Shown: in pieces, positions 30,064-38,114 of the stretch | Layout of the letters: each line of letters opens with the position of its first letter | Numbering within the stretch: position 1 is the first letter of the stretch | NCBI GenBank assembly: GCA_020850835.1 | Contig: JADZDX010000013.1 | Span: forward strand, 1-64,000 | Source: Fimbriimonadaceae bacterium | GTDB lineage: Bacteria > Armatimonadota > Fimbriimonadia > Fimbriimonadales > Fimbriimonadaceae | Direction: 5' to 3' | DNA: 64,000 bases | The notes under the pieces: generated by a model | Database searches by the model: none | What the model saw: the letters and a program-made list of their open reading frames with translations, nothing else | What the model was told of the DNA's origin: nothing | Translations under genes and position numbers: made by a program

Positions 30064-31083
30064 TTAAAAGTTGTCTTTGGGTACCACCAATTTCCCAGCA
30101 CCAATCTCTTTGCGGGCATTCTCTACCTTTTGCATGGCTTCCGGCGAAACTTTGCCCGCAAGTGCTGGGTTCATTACGAAATCAATCGCTCCCTCTTTCA
30201 TACCGAAGAGTTGGATTCCCCCCTTATGCTTCCCTGCTTTCACCTCTTCAGCAAGGGCAATAAACGCGGGCTTGGCGACGATTGTGGCCGAAGCCAAGAC
30301 CGCGCCGCTTGAGTTACTGTTCTGGTCCAAGTTTGCGCCGATGGCAAACACGCCCTTTTCCTTGGCTGCATCGAACACTCCTTGCGCGGCTGCATTTGCC
30401 TGATGGATGAGCACATCGGCCCCCTGATCAATGGCCGAGAGAGCCGCTTGCTTTGCGGCCTGAATGTCGGTGTTCATGGCCAGACTCATTCTGATAATTT
30501 GAATGTTTGGCTTCACGGACTTCGCGCCCGCTTCGTAGGCCTTAAAGGTACTCACGATCGAGGGGATCGTATCAATGCCTACGGTCGCGATCTTGCCGGT
30601 CTTGGTCGTTTCCGCCGCCAAAATACCCGCAAGGTAGAACCCTTGCTCAAGGTAGAACCGAAAAGCTCCGGCATTTCGAGTGAACTTGCCACCACTTGAA
30701 CTCACAAAGGTCGTGTCGGGAAAATCCTTTGATAACTCGATCGCGGGCTCGTTGTACTCAAACCCATGGCCGATGATCAGTTGGTAACCATCTTGGGCAA
30801 AGCTGCGCATGGAGTCCTTGATCTTTGCGCCACCCGCAACTTCGTTGGCAATCTTTGCCCCGGTGGCTTCTTGGATCCCCTTCAGCCCTTCGTAAGCCAT
30901 TGCGCTCCATCCCGCATCGCTGACTGGGCCGGGGGTAATCAAAGCGACCTTAAAGTCCCCCGTTATGGGTTTCATCGGTTCCGAAATGGCATCCTTTGAC
31001 GATGCTTGCGTTGAGGACACCGTTGGCGACGACGAACAACCAACTAGGGCGGCAAGAAGAAGAGGAATCCAAGCAAATCTCAT
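30064..31083 (-). CDS. BMP-family nucleoside-binding lipoprotein
   Basis: The protein (339 aa) has a lipoprotein signal, MRFAWIPLLLAALVGCSSS, with Cys16. It has the Bmp/PnrA periplasmic-binding fold: FKVALITPGPVSDAGWSAMAYEGL, LIIGHGFEYNEPAIELSKDFP, TFVSSSGGKFTRNAGAFRF, GKIATVGIDTIPSI and HQANAAAQGVFDAAKEKGVF. Such proteins deliver nucleosides to an ABC importer like the one encoded at 33.4-36.6 kb. Here the binding protein lies 2.4 kb away on the other strand, separated by nuoBI and tyrA. A shared function is likely by family, though not shown by synteny. Confidence 0.9.
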   Translation of the reverse strand: MRFAWIPLLLAALVGCSSSPTVSSTQASSKDAISEPMKPITGDFKVALITPGPVSDAGWSAMAYEGLKGIQEATGAKIANEVAGGAKIKDSMRSFAQDGYQLIIGHGFEYNEPAIELSKDFPDTTFVSSSGGKFTRNAGAFRFYLEQGFYLAGILAAETTKTGKIATVGIDTIPSIVSTFKAYEAGAKSVKPNIQIIRMSLAMNTDIQAAKQAALSAIDQGADVLIHQANAAAQGVFDAAKEKGVFAIGANLDQNSNSSGAVLASATIVAKPAFIALAEEVKAGKHKGGIQLFGMKEGAIDFVMNPALAGKVSPEAMQKVENARKEIGAGKLVVPKDNF

Positions 31084-31114
31084 GGCTTAAGCCATGATGC
31101 TACCCCGGGCTTGA

Positions 31115-31324
31115 TTACATTTCAGGAAAGGCGATCTCTTCCTCGTCGTTCAGGAACCCTGGAAGGAGCGCGTCCGGCACGGAATAACCTTGGACGATGA
31201 AATCATCTTGATTCGCGGTATAGGTCCCAGACTCGAACATATCCGCGCTGAGCGAAATGAATGTCAGCCCAAATGCTGGCGTTGCCATAATGGCGAGGGT
31301 GGCTAATGCGACTATTCTGCCCAT
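31115..31324 (-). CDS. Small secreted acidic protein, unknown
   Basis: The 69-residue product starts with a convincing signal peptide (MGRIVALATLAIMATPAFG). The mature part has about 49 residues and is acidic, ending NDEEEIAFPEM. AGGA directly precedes the ATG (GTAGGAGATTCAAGG), supporting translation. No cysteine, no repeats and no known family. It sits between the nucleoside-binding lipoprotein and nuoI on the same strand. Confidence 0.5.
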   Translation of the reverse strand: MGRIVALATLAIMATPAFGLTFISLSADMFESGTYTANQDDFIVQGYSVPDALLPGFLNDEEEIAFPEM

Positions 31325-31419
31325 TCCTTGAATCTCCTACAACCTAAGGGACGATCTTAAGATTGCTGGGGAGCAAGGATTGTTCCAAGAAAGGGGTCGC
31401 AACGATGATTTGGGCGAAA

Positions 31420-31908
31420 TTACCTAATCGTTGGTACTCGCTTGTAGCACTCATCCGCTTCGCCAGGGACCTTCTCAAGGAGCATTTCCTTGGTATAAAT
31501 GAAGTCCTTACGCTCGTAATTGGCGAGCTCAAAGTTCTGCCGGAGAACGATCGCTCCAGTGGGGCAGGCTTCTTGGCAATAGCCGCAAAAGATGCACCTA
31601 AGCATGTTGATTTCGTATCGCTTTGCGTAGCGCTCACCCGGGCTGTAGCGCTCCTGGTCTGTATTCTCTTCCGCCTCAACGTATATGCATCGGGCTGGGC
31701 ATGCCCCCGCACAGAGCGAACAACCAATACACTTCTCCAGCCCCGATTCGTAGCGGACAAGATAATGGCGCCAACGAGTACGCGGATACTGCTCTCGTCG
31801 CTCGTCCGGGTAACTAATCGTGACCTTCTTATTCTTTAGGCGACGAGCGGTGATGCCAAAGCCAGCCAGAATTGGCTTAGCGACATCGCGCATGAGGTCT
31901 AGGCTCAT
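31420..31908 (-). CDS. nuoI: NADH-quinone oxidoreductase subunit I
   Basis: NuoI carries clusters N6a and N6b in the peripheral arm of complex I. Both CxxCxxCxxxCP motifs are intact: [12 protein letters not shown] and [12 protein letters not shown]. The following segments [19 protein letters not shown] and [12 protein letters not shown] are typical. Length 162 is normal. It begins immediately after the nuoB stop codon (TAAATG), so the pair is cotranscribed. No other complex I gene lies beside it, which is unusual. Confidence 0.93.
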   Translation of the reverse strand: MSLDLMRDVAKPILAGFGITARRLKNKKVTISYPDERREQYPRTRWRHYLVRYESGLEKCIGCSLCAGACPARCIYVEAEENTDQERYSPGERYAKRYEINMLRCIFCGYCQEACPTGAIVLRQNFELANYERKDFIYTKEMLLEKVPGEADECYKRVPTIR

Positions 31909-32484
31909 TTAAGCTGAATCCTCCAAGGTGCGTGGAGCGACCTCAATAATTCGAAGGTCGCTGAATGACGTGGCCTTCTTGCGCTTGATTTTTTCTTGCA
32001 ACTTCATGACCGCATAAATCAAGGCATCTGGATTGGGTGGGCATCCCGGCACATACACATCGACTGGCACCACCTGATCGGCCCCTTGAACGATGGCGTA
32101 ATTGTTGTATACCCCTCCACTACTTGCGCAGGCACCCATACTGATGACCCATTTGGGTTCTGGCATTTGATCGTAAATTTGTCGAAGCACCGGAGCCATC
32201 TTCTTACTGAGACGACCCGCAATGATCATGACATCGGCCTGCCGAGGGGTTGCCCGAAAAGCTTCACTTCCGAACCTCGACAGATCAAATCGAGAAGCTA
32301 CGGTAGACATCATCTCGATGGCGCAGCAGGCGAGGCCAAAGGTGAGGGGCCAAAGCGCATTAGCCCGCGCTTGGCTCAGGAGTGTCTCGACAGTTGTGAC
32401 CACCACGTTCCCGCCCTTCTGGATGTCGCCCAGAACTGGTGTAGAGCTATCGTGGAGAACCACCGTTTCGATCTTCTTTGGCAT
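31909..32484 (-). CDS. nuoB: NADH-quinone oxidoreductase subunit B
   Basis: NuoB holds cluster N2, the last iron-sulfur centre before quinone. The tandem cysteines are in [16 protein letters not shown], with the other ligands in [15 protein letters not shown] and [33 protein letters not shown] and [19 protein letters not shown] are family signatures. Its 191 residues are normal. On the minus strand TAGACT ends 8 nt before the ATG, which could give a very short leader. Confidence 0.94.
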   Translation of the reverse strand: MPKKIETVVLHDSSTPVLGDIQKGGNVVVTTVETLLSQARANALWPLTFGLACCAIEMMSTVASRFDLSRFGSEAFRATPRQADVMIIAGRLSKKMAPVLRQIYDQMPEPKWVISMGACASSGGVYNNYAIVQGADQVVPVDVYVPGCPPNPDALIYAVMKLQEKIKRKKATSFSDLRIIEVAPRTLEDSA

Positions 32485-32501
32485 GAATGATGAGTCTACC
32501 T

Positions 32502-33305
32502 TCAGTCGGAGAGCATCTGAGAGATGGCCGACTTGTCGCCCGATTCGAGGGCCTTGAGGAGATCCTGCAGGCGGCCCTCCAATGCCAAGATTGCCAGCCG
32601 GATTTCGTCACGGTTGTGCAAGAGAACCTGCGCCCAAAGTTCAGGACTCGTCCCTGTATGGATCGGCCAATTTGAATCAGAAATGTGAGCGAATGATAGG
32701 TCCCGTTCCAAGCCACCAAGCATGCCGGCCAGCGTTGCTGGAAGGTGACTCAGCATCGCGAGGTGACGGTCGTGGTCCGAGGAAGTCATATGAACTGGGA
32801 TTGCATCTAGGGCAAAGACCATTTGTTCAATACGCTTGACGGTCGCGTCGTCCGCATCACCTGGGATCAATATCCAATGCTGATCAGCAAAGCAGTGTGG
32901 GTTGGATGCCTCACAACCGTGCTGGTACCCACTGATAAGGGGGTGCCCTCCCACGAATCTAGTTCTAAGTCCATCTGGAATACAAGCGTAGATTGACTCT
33001 TTGACACTCGTGGTGTCGGTAATCACGGCCCCAGGATGTGCAAGTGCAGCAAGGCGCTCAAGCCAAGGCCCCACACTATCGGGCGGTACGGCTAGGACCC
33101 ATATATCAACCACTCGGGCATCTTGGGCAAGGTCAAGGCGTCGGGTTACCGGGGCCTGCTGAAGGGTCTTTGAATCAATATCTTCGCCTACAATCTCGGT
33201 GGCAAACCCAGATTCTAAGAGCCCTTTCGCGATGGATGCACCAATGAACCCGGTGCCGATAACGGCGACCGTCAAGCCCTTTTCGTCCACCAAATCAACG
33301 GCCAT
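32502..33305 (-). CDS. tyrA: Prephenate (or arogenate) dehydrogenase
   Basis: The protein oxidatively decarboxylates prephenate or arogenate in tyrosine synthesis. The dinucleotide fold is [21 protein letters not shown]. Substrate-side motifs are [30 protein letters not shown] and [20 protein letters not shown], the last with the catalytic His. There is no C-terminal ACT domain and no fused chorismate mutase; 267 residues corresponds to the minimal form. Substrate preference cannot be assigned. It is followed 18 nt downstream by nuoB on the same strand, though nuoB appears to have its own -10. Confidence 0.88.
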   Translation of the reverse strand: MAVDLVDEKGLTVAVIGTGFIGASIAKGLLESGFATEIVGEDIDSKTLQQAPVTRRLDLAQDARVVDIWVLAVPPDSVGPWLERLAALAHPGAVITDTTSVKESIYACIPDGLRTRFVGGHPLISGYQHGCEASNPHCFADQHWILIPGDADDATVKRIEQMVFALDAIPVHMTSSDHDRHLAMLSHLPATLAGMLGGLERDLSFAHISDSNWPIHTGTSPELWAQVLLHNRDEIRLAILALEGRLQDLLKALESGDKSAISQMLSD

Positions 33306-33432
33306 CCCTCAAACTACGCAACTTGCGGGGAGGACCGTGTCCAAATCCCGAGCATTGACTATTTTGACCCCATGTCACCAATGTTCGTTCGCCCCTCGCG
33401 CCACCAAGCCCATAGAGTATGGTTTGCGTTAG

Positions 33433-34803
33433 ATGCTCACCCTCTCGGGAATCACCAAACGGTATGGCGGATTGCTCGCCCTTGACGGGGTCTCAATCGA
33501 ATTTGCCCCAGGCGAAATCCATGCCGTCATTGGCGAAAATGGAGCTGGCAAGAGCACGCTAATGAATGTCATTGGCGGATTTATCGCTCCTGACTCCGGT
33601 ACAGGATCCTTGGGTGAAGGCACCCCATTACCTTTTGGCGATCCTCGCCGTACGCGCAAACTTGGCGTTGAAATGGTGCACCAGCATTTCGTGCTTGTGC
33701 CCGAGTTTTCGGTAGCTGAGAACCTAGCGCTCTCAGCGATTGAGTCGTTGTCCGGTGCCCTAGACTTAGATACCGCAACGTCAAAGCATCGAACATTGGC
33801 GGCAAGGCTCGGCTGGACACTGGATTTCAAGGCAAGGACTGGCTCCCTACCCGTCGGCACTCAGCAACGAGTAGAACTGCTGAAGTCCCTGGCCGCGGGC
33901 GGCACCGTCATTGTCCTAGATGAGCCGACAGCGGTTCTTTCTGACGAAGAGGTTACGGAACTTTTCCGGGTGATGGGCGAACTTCGAGACGAAGGAAGGG
34001 CTGTCGTCCTAGTGGCCCACAAACTGCGCGAAGTTCTCGCCGTTGCCGATCGCATAACGGTTCTTCGGAATGGTCGGGTTGTTGGCTCAACCCTCGCTGA
34101 TGGCACAACCGAGCACGAACTCCAAACCTGGATGGCTGGTGAGGCTCTCAGCCCAATGGCCTCGTCAAGAACAAACGCCGGTGAGATTTGCCTTGAAGTG
34201 CGTGGTCTGCGAGTTTACGGCGACCGAGGAGAAGAGGCGATTCGAGGGATTGACCTTGCCGTCAGGTATGGCGAGGTCATAGGAATTGGCGGTGTGGATG
34301 GCAATGGTCAGGTGGAGCTTGCAGAAGCAATCGTTGGTATTCGGAGTTCACGGTCAGCTTCCCTACGCCGCCCGGAGAAAATCGGCTACATCCCGCAGGA
34401 CCGGCAGGCAGATGCTTTGGCGCTAACGATGTCAGTCAAGGAAAACTTTTTGATCGGAAGTACAGCAGGGCCGCTGCTCATGCCCAACGCCGTTAACAAT
34501 GGCGCAACACTCTTAATCGATAAGTTCAATATAAAAGCACAGAACATTAACGCTTCTGTTGGCTCCTTGAGCGGAGGGAATCAACAGAAAATCGTCGTCA
34601 GCCGCGCTATGGAGCGACAACCCTCGCTTCTTGTTGCGGTGAATCCGACCCGTGGATTAGACTTCCAATCAACCAAGTTTGTCCATACGGCTATTGCCGA
34701 AGCTGCCCAAGGCGGGATGGCCGTCTTGTTGATCAGCACGGATCGTGATGAGATTCGTCACTTGGCAACTTCAGTGCACAGGATTGAGGGTGGACGAATT
34801 TGA
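33433..34803 (+). CDS. ABC transporter ATP-binding protein, double-NBD (BMP/nucleoside type)
   Basis: One polypeptide carries two nucleotide-binding domains, as in sugar and nucleoside importers (RbsA/NupA/YufO). NBD1 has Walker A GENGAGKSTLM, a signature region SLPVGTQQRVELLKSL and Walker B VIVLDEPTAVL. NBD2 has a degenerate Walker A (GIGGVDGNGQVELAE), signature SLSGGNQQKIVVSRAME and Walker B LLVAVNPTRGLDF. The degenerate second P-loop is usual in this family. At 456 residues it is slightly shorter than the roughly 500 of relatives. It overlaps the first permease gene by 4 nt. Confidence 0.92.
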   Translation: MLTLSGITKRYGGLLALDGVSIEFAPGEIHAVIGENGAGKSTLMNVIGGFIAPDSGTGSLGEGTPLPFGDPRRTRKLGVEMVHQHFVLVPEFSVAENLALSAIESLSGALDLDTATSKHRTLAARLGWTLDFKARTGSLPVGTQQRVELLKSLAAGGTVIVLDEPTAVLSDEEVTELFRVMGELRDEGRAVVLVAHKLREVLAVADRITVLRNGRVVGSTLADGTTEHELQTWMAGEALSPMASSRTNAGEICLEVRGLRVYGDRGEEAIRGIDLAVRYGEVIGIGGVDGNGQVELAEAIVGIRSSRSASLRRPEKIGYIPQDRQADALALTMSVKENFLIGSTAGPLLMPNAVNNGATLLIDKFNIKAQNINASVGSLSGGNQQKIVVSRAMERQPSLLVAVNPTRGLDFQSTKFVHTAIAEAAQGGMAVLLISTDRDEIRHLATSVHRIEGGRI

Positions 34804-35771
34804 CAAGGTTCGTTCCCGCGATCATTCTCATTTTGCTGCTCTCCCTTTGGGCATTTGGGGTGAACCCGATAACTGGCTGCGAGATCATTGCTCGCGGGGC
34901 ATTTGGCGGAGAGGTCGGCCTGTCGAGGACCTTAGTCGCAATGACCCCCCTCCTGCTGACGGGGCTAGGCATGGTGATCGCTTGGCGTGCTGGGATGTAC
35001 AACATTGGCGGTGAGGGGCAATATATTATCGGCGGGCTTATGGGCGCTTCCGTTGCGAAACTCCACTTCGGAGGCCCCGGGGTTATCTTGCTGTCCACCG
35101 GACTGGGTGGTGCGTTCTATGGTGCGCTTGCGGGCTGGCTCCAAGTCAAGCGCGGAGTCCACGCGGCGATATCAACGATCCTGCTGAATTTTATTGCCTT
35201 GCAGATCCTCGCTTGGGCGGTGACAGGCCCCCTTCAGGCCCCAGGCACTACCGCGAGTCAAACCGCAACACTTGAACCCGACCAGATGCTAGCTAGGTGG
35301 TCAAATCGCACCGATCTTCATTCGGGTGTTCTGCTGGCTATTCTGCTCAGTTTCGCCGTGTGGGTGTTGCTGAGCTATACAAGCTTTGGATTCCATCTCC
35401 GCCTGACGGGGGAAAATCCGAGGGCGGCTAGGGCCGCGATGTTGAATGCGGACCGCATCCGAGTTCAGGCAATCGCCCTAAGCGGTGGACTTTGCGGCCT
35501 TGCGGGGGGCGTCCAGTTTTTGGGCACAAGCGGTGTCATTGATGTTGGTTTCAATCAGCAATGGGGATTCTTGGGAATTCCGGTTGCCTTACTAGGTGGC
35601 CTCAATGCTCTCGGAGCACTGGCGTCTAGCTTTTTGTTCGGAGCCCTGATGGCCGGTACGCAGTCGCTTTCGCGATCCGTTCTCGGCGGAGATCTCCTGA
35701 TCTTTGTAATACAAGGTGCCGCAGTTCTGGCCTTCTTGGCGATGCGCAGGCGGGAGCAAGCCAATGCTTGA
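34800..35771 (+). CDS. ABC transporter permease 1 (BMP/nucleoside type)
   Basis: This integral membrane protein has about 8-9 helices (FVPAIILILLLSLWAFGV, then PLLLTGLGMVIAWRAGMYN and IGGEGQYIIGGLMGAS). The sequence AGMYNIGGEGQ and the later LSGGLCGLAGGVQFLG are typical of the YufP/NupB-like branch of the BPD_transp_2 family. It forms the translocation channel with the second permease and is energised by the ATPase encoded upstream. ATGA overlap with the ATPase gene and 8-nt overlap with the next permease gene show tight coupling. Confidence 0.9.
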   Translation: MTRFVPAIILILLLSLWAFGVNPITGCEIIARGAFGGEVGLSRTLVAMTPLLLTGLGMVIAWRAGMYNIGGEGQYIIGGLMGASVAKLHFGGPGVILLSTGLGGAFYGALAGWLQVKRGVHAAISTILLNFIALQILAWAVTGPLQAPGTTASQTATLEPDQMLARWSNRTDLHSGVLLAILLSFAVWVLLSYTSFGFHLRLTGENPRAARAAMLNADRIRVQAIALSGGLCGLAGGVQFLGTSGVIDVGFNQQWGFLGIPVALLGGLNALGALASSFLFGALMAGTQSLSRSVLGGDLLIFVIQGAAVLAFLAMRRREQANA

Positions 35772-36603
35772 CTTGCTGAGATTCGCGGCTCCAGTCGCCT
35801 TCGCCAGTCTTGGCGAGACCATTGGGCAGCGAGCTGGCGTGCTCAATATTGGTCTAGAGGGCATGATGCTCTCGGGAGCTTATGCTGGCATGCTCGCACG
35901 CCAAACGGGAAACCCTTGGGTAGGCATATTGGCGGGAGTTGCCGCTGCGATTCTGGTTGGCCTCTTGCAACTCATTTTTGTCCTCAAGCTGGAGGCCGAT
36001 CAGGTCGTAGCGGGAACCGCAATCAACTTGCTCGCGCTCGGGGTTACCAGTGCCAGCTACCGAAAGATCTTTGGCGAGAGTGGCGAGCTTCTCAGCATTC
36101 CATCAATATCTAATTCAGTGCTCATAGGATTCATGGTTTTGAGCGTTCCTATGCTGACCTGGCTACTGTTCAAGACCCGATGGGGACTTGCGCTGAGAGC
36201 CGCCGGCGAGTACCCCGATGCCGTTCAAGCGAGTGGTTTCAGCGTGGTGAAACTCCGCCTTCAGGCTTGCCTCATTGGAGCAGCTTACGCGGGACTTGCT
36301 GGCGCTCACCTTAGTATCGTCAATGCAGCCAGCTTCCAAGAAGAATTGACAAAAGGGCGGGGCTTCATTGCCATCGCGATGGTCACCTTTGGTCGGTTCA
36401 ATCCTGCATGGGCGTTCGTGGCGAGTGTCGTGATTGGGGGAGCAGAAATGCTCCAGTATCGACTTCAAGCGCAGAGTATTCAAGCTCCTCCTCAATTATT
36501 CTTGGCCTTGCCGTATGTGTTTGCCCTGCTAGTCTTGGTTTTTGTCGGAAAAGGTGGCCGGGCGCCGGGAGCTTTGGGAATACCGTACCGTAAGGAACAG
36601 TGA
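35764..36603 (+). CDS. ABC transporter permease 2 (BMP/nucleoside type)
   Basis: The ATG at 35764 (MLDLLRFAAPVAFASLGETI) overlaps the first permease gene by 8 nt; the longer frame from 35716 is not needed. QRAGVLNIGLEGMMLSGAYAGM is the signature of the YufQ/NupC-like partner permease, followed by LQLIFVLKLEADQVVAGTAI and GRGFIAIAMVTFGRFNPAWA. With 279 residues and 8 or so membrane spans it completes the importer. Substrate is probably nucleosides, by family. It runs into the pterin synthase gene with a 1-nt overlap. Confidence 0.9.
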   Translation: MLDLLRFAAPVAFASLGETIGQRAGVLNIGLEGMMLSGAYAGMLARQTGNPWVGILAGVAAAILVGLLQLIFVLKLEADQVVAGTAINLLALGVTSASYRKIFGESGELLSIPSISNSVLIGFMVLSVPMLTWLLFKTRWGLALRAAGEYPDAVQASGFSVVKLRLQACLIGAAYAGLAGAHLSIVNAASFQEELTKGRGFIAIAMVTFGRFNPAWAFVASVVIGGAEMLQYRLQAQSIQAPPQLFLALPYVFALLVLVFVGKGGRAPGALGIPYRKEQ

Positions 36604-37421
36604 TGGGCGCAGTCCGACTTACCCGAAGAGTCACGTTCAGTAGCGGTCACCGCTACTGGAATGCCTCCCTATCGGCGGAGGAGAATCGTGCCCGGTTTGG
36701 GCCTTGGGCCTCGCCTTTCAACCACGGACACAACTATGTGCTACTTGTCACCACCATCGGACACGTCAACCCGCTGGATGGCATGGTTATCAACATCAAG
36801 ACTATTGATGACCTTTTGCAAGAACACGTTGTGGCCAGATTTGACCAGCACTCAATCAACGATGAAATACCTCCATTCAATGTCTCCCCACCGACAACAG
36901 AGAACCTTGTTCAGTACTTTGCGGATCTATTGCCCAGACATCTCCCGGCTGAGGCTCAACTTGATGAACTTAGGCTGGAGGAGACCCCGACCCTCTTTAG
37001 CGGTTGGAAGGCAAACATCGTGACGCTCACGAGAAGTTATGAATTTGCAGCAGCTCATAGGTTGCACAGTGCAAACTTGTCGGAAACTCAAAATCTCGAA
37101 CTCTACGGCAAGTGCAACAACCCGGCTGGGCATGGTCACAACTATGTGCTTGAAGTCGAAGTCACGGGGCCCATCAGCGCTGAGACCGGGATGATGGTGG
37201 ATTTACCGACATTAGATTCGATCGTCAATCGAGAGGTCGTCGATCGGTACGACCACCACAACTTCAACTGCGATCTTCCTGAATTCGAAGGCAAGAATCC
37301 GACTAGTGAAGTCGTATGCGAAGAGATTTTCTCGCGTCTCGCTTCTTCCCTTCCCGTGAAGCTGGTCAGCATCCGTCTTTGGGAAACGCAACGCAATATG
37401 TTTGAGGTGCGGGCTGAGTAA
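36603..37421 (+). CDS. Tandem 6-pyruvoyl-tetrahydropterin synthase / QueD-like protein
   Basis: Two PTPS domains are fused in one chain. Domain 1 (about 1-138) keeps the zinc histidines His16 (SSGHRYW), His41 and His43 (NHGHNYVL) and a DQH element, but Trp35 occupies the place of the catalytic Cys. Domain 2 (about 140-272) is complete: His152 (FAAAHRL), Cys171 and His177/179 (GKCNNPAGHGHNY), DHH and a final RLWETQRNMF Glu. The enzyme family works on dihydroneopterin triphosphate, yielding 6-pyruvoyl-tetrahydropterin or the queuosine precursor carboxy-tetrahydropterin. Start ATG 36603 is behind AAGGA; GTG 36600 is the alternative. Last-but-one gene of the transporter operon. Confidence 0.88.
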   Translation: MGAVRLTRRVTFSSGHRYWNASLSAEENRARFGPWASPFNHGHNYVLLVTTIGHVNPLDGMVINIKTIDDLLQEHVVARFDQHSINDEIPPFNVSPPTTENLVQYFADLLPRHLPAEAQLDELRLEETPTLFSGWKANIVTLTRSYEFAAAHRLHSANLSETQNLELYGKCNNPAGHGHNYVLEVEVTGPISAETGMMVDLPTLDSIVNREVVDRYDHHNFNCDLPEFEGKNPTSEVVCEEIFSRLASSLPVKLVSIRLWETQRNMFEVRAE

Positions 37422-38112
37422 GCGCGTTCTCATCACGGGGGCAAGCAGCGGGATCGGTCGGGCCACCGCGTTTGAACTAGCCAGGGAAGGCTACAGTTTG
37501 GTCTTAGCCGCCCGAAGAGAGGACTTGCTCTTGCAGGCGTCAACGGAGTGCATGAAGTTGGGCGCACCAGCTGTCGTTCCAGTGCCTTGCGATATTACGC
37601 AGGATGTGGGCAGACAACGGGCTGCCCTGGCCCTTGGCGAACTACCCAACGACCTTGAACCATGCCTAGTCAACAATGCCGGCATCGGCGAGTTCGGCCA
37701 ATTTTCTGGCATGAGTGGGCACGACATCGAAAGCCAGATCCAGACCAATTTGGTTGGCACGATCCTGCTTACCCATCGCGTGATGCCACTCTTCGTAAAC
37801 GGCGGACGAATGATCAATGTCCTCAGCGTTGCGGCTTCGGTGCCTTTGTCAGGAGCCGCGGTATATGGAGCGAGTAAGGCGGGGCTGCGGATGTTTGGCT
37901 TGGTCTTGCAAGCCGAACTTCGAGATCAGGGTGTCGTCATCACGAATCTGTTGCCGGGAGCAACCAGCACAGACATGTGGTCCGAAAACTCGCCACGGGA
38001 AGACATGATGCCCCCGGAGGCCCTTGCCGAGACGGTCGCTTGGCTCCTTTCCTTACCCAAAGATCGTGTGGTGGAGGAGATGAGCTTAATGCCGCCTAAG
38101 GGAATCTTGTAG
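37402..38112 (+). CDS. Short-chain dehydrogenase/reductase
   Basis: A classical SDR: cofactor loop TGASSGIGRATAFELA, NNAGIGEFGQF, catalytic Ser in NVLSVAASV, and Tyr/Lys in VYGASKAGL. The RRE after the second strand (LAARREDL) suggests NADPH preference. The product is 236 residues. The only ATG/GTG/TTG compatible with the fold is the TTG at 37402, inside the end of the pterin synthase gene (20-nt overlap). Coupling to a PTPS gene suggests sepiapterin-reductase-like or pteridine-reducing activity, but this is inference from position; SDR substrate cannot be read from sequence. Confidence 0.85.
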   Translation: MRCGLSKRVLITGASSGIGRATAFELAREGYSLVLAARREDLLLQASTECMKLGAPAVVPVPCDITQDVGRQRAALALGELPNDLEPCLVNNAGIGEFGQFSGMSGHDIESQIQTNLVGTILLTHRVMPLFVNGGRMINVLSVAASVPLSGAAVYGASKAGLRMFGLVLQAELRDQGVVITNLLPGATSTDMWSENSPREDMMPPEALAETVAWLLSLPKDRVVEEMSLMPPKGIL

Positions 38113-38114
38113 TC

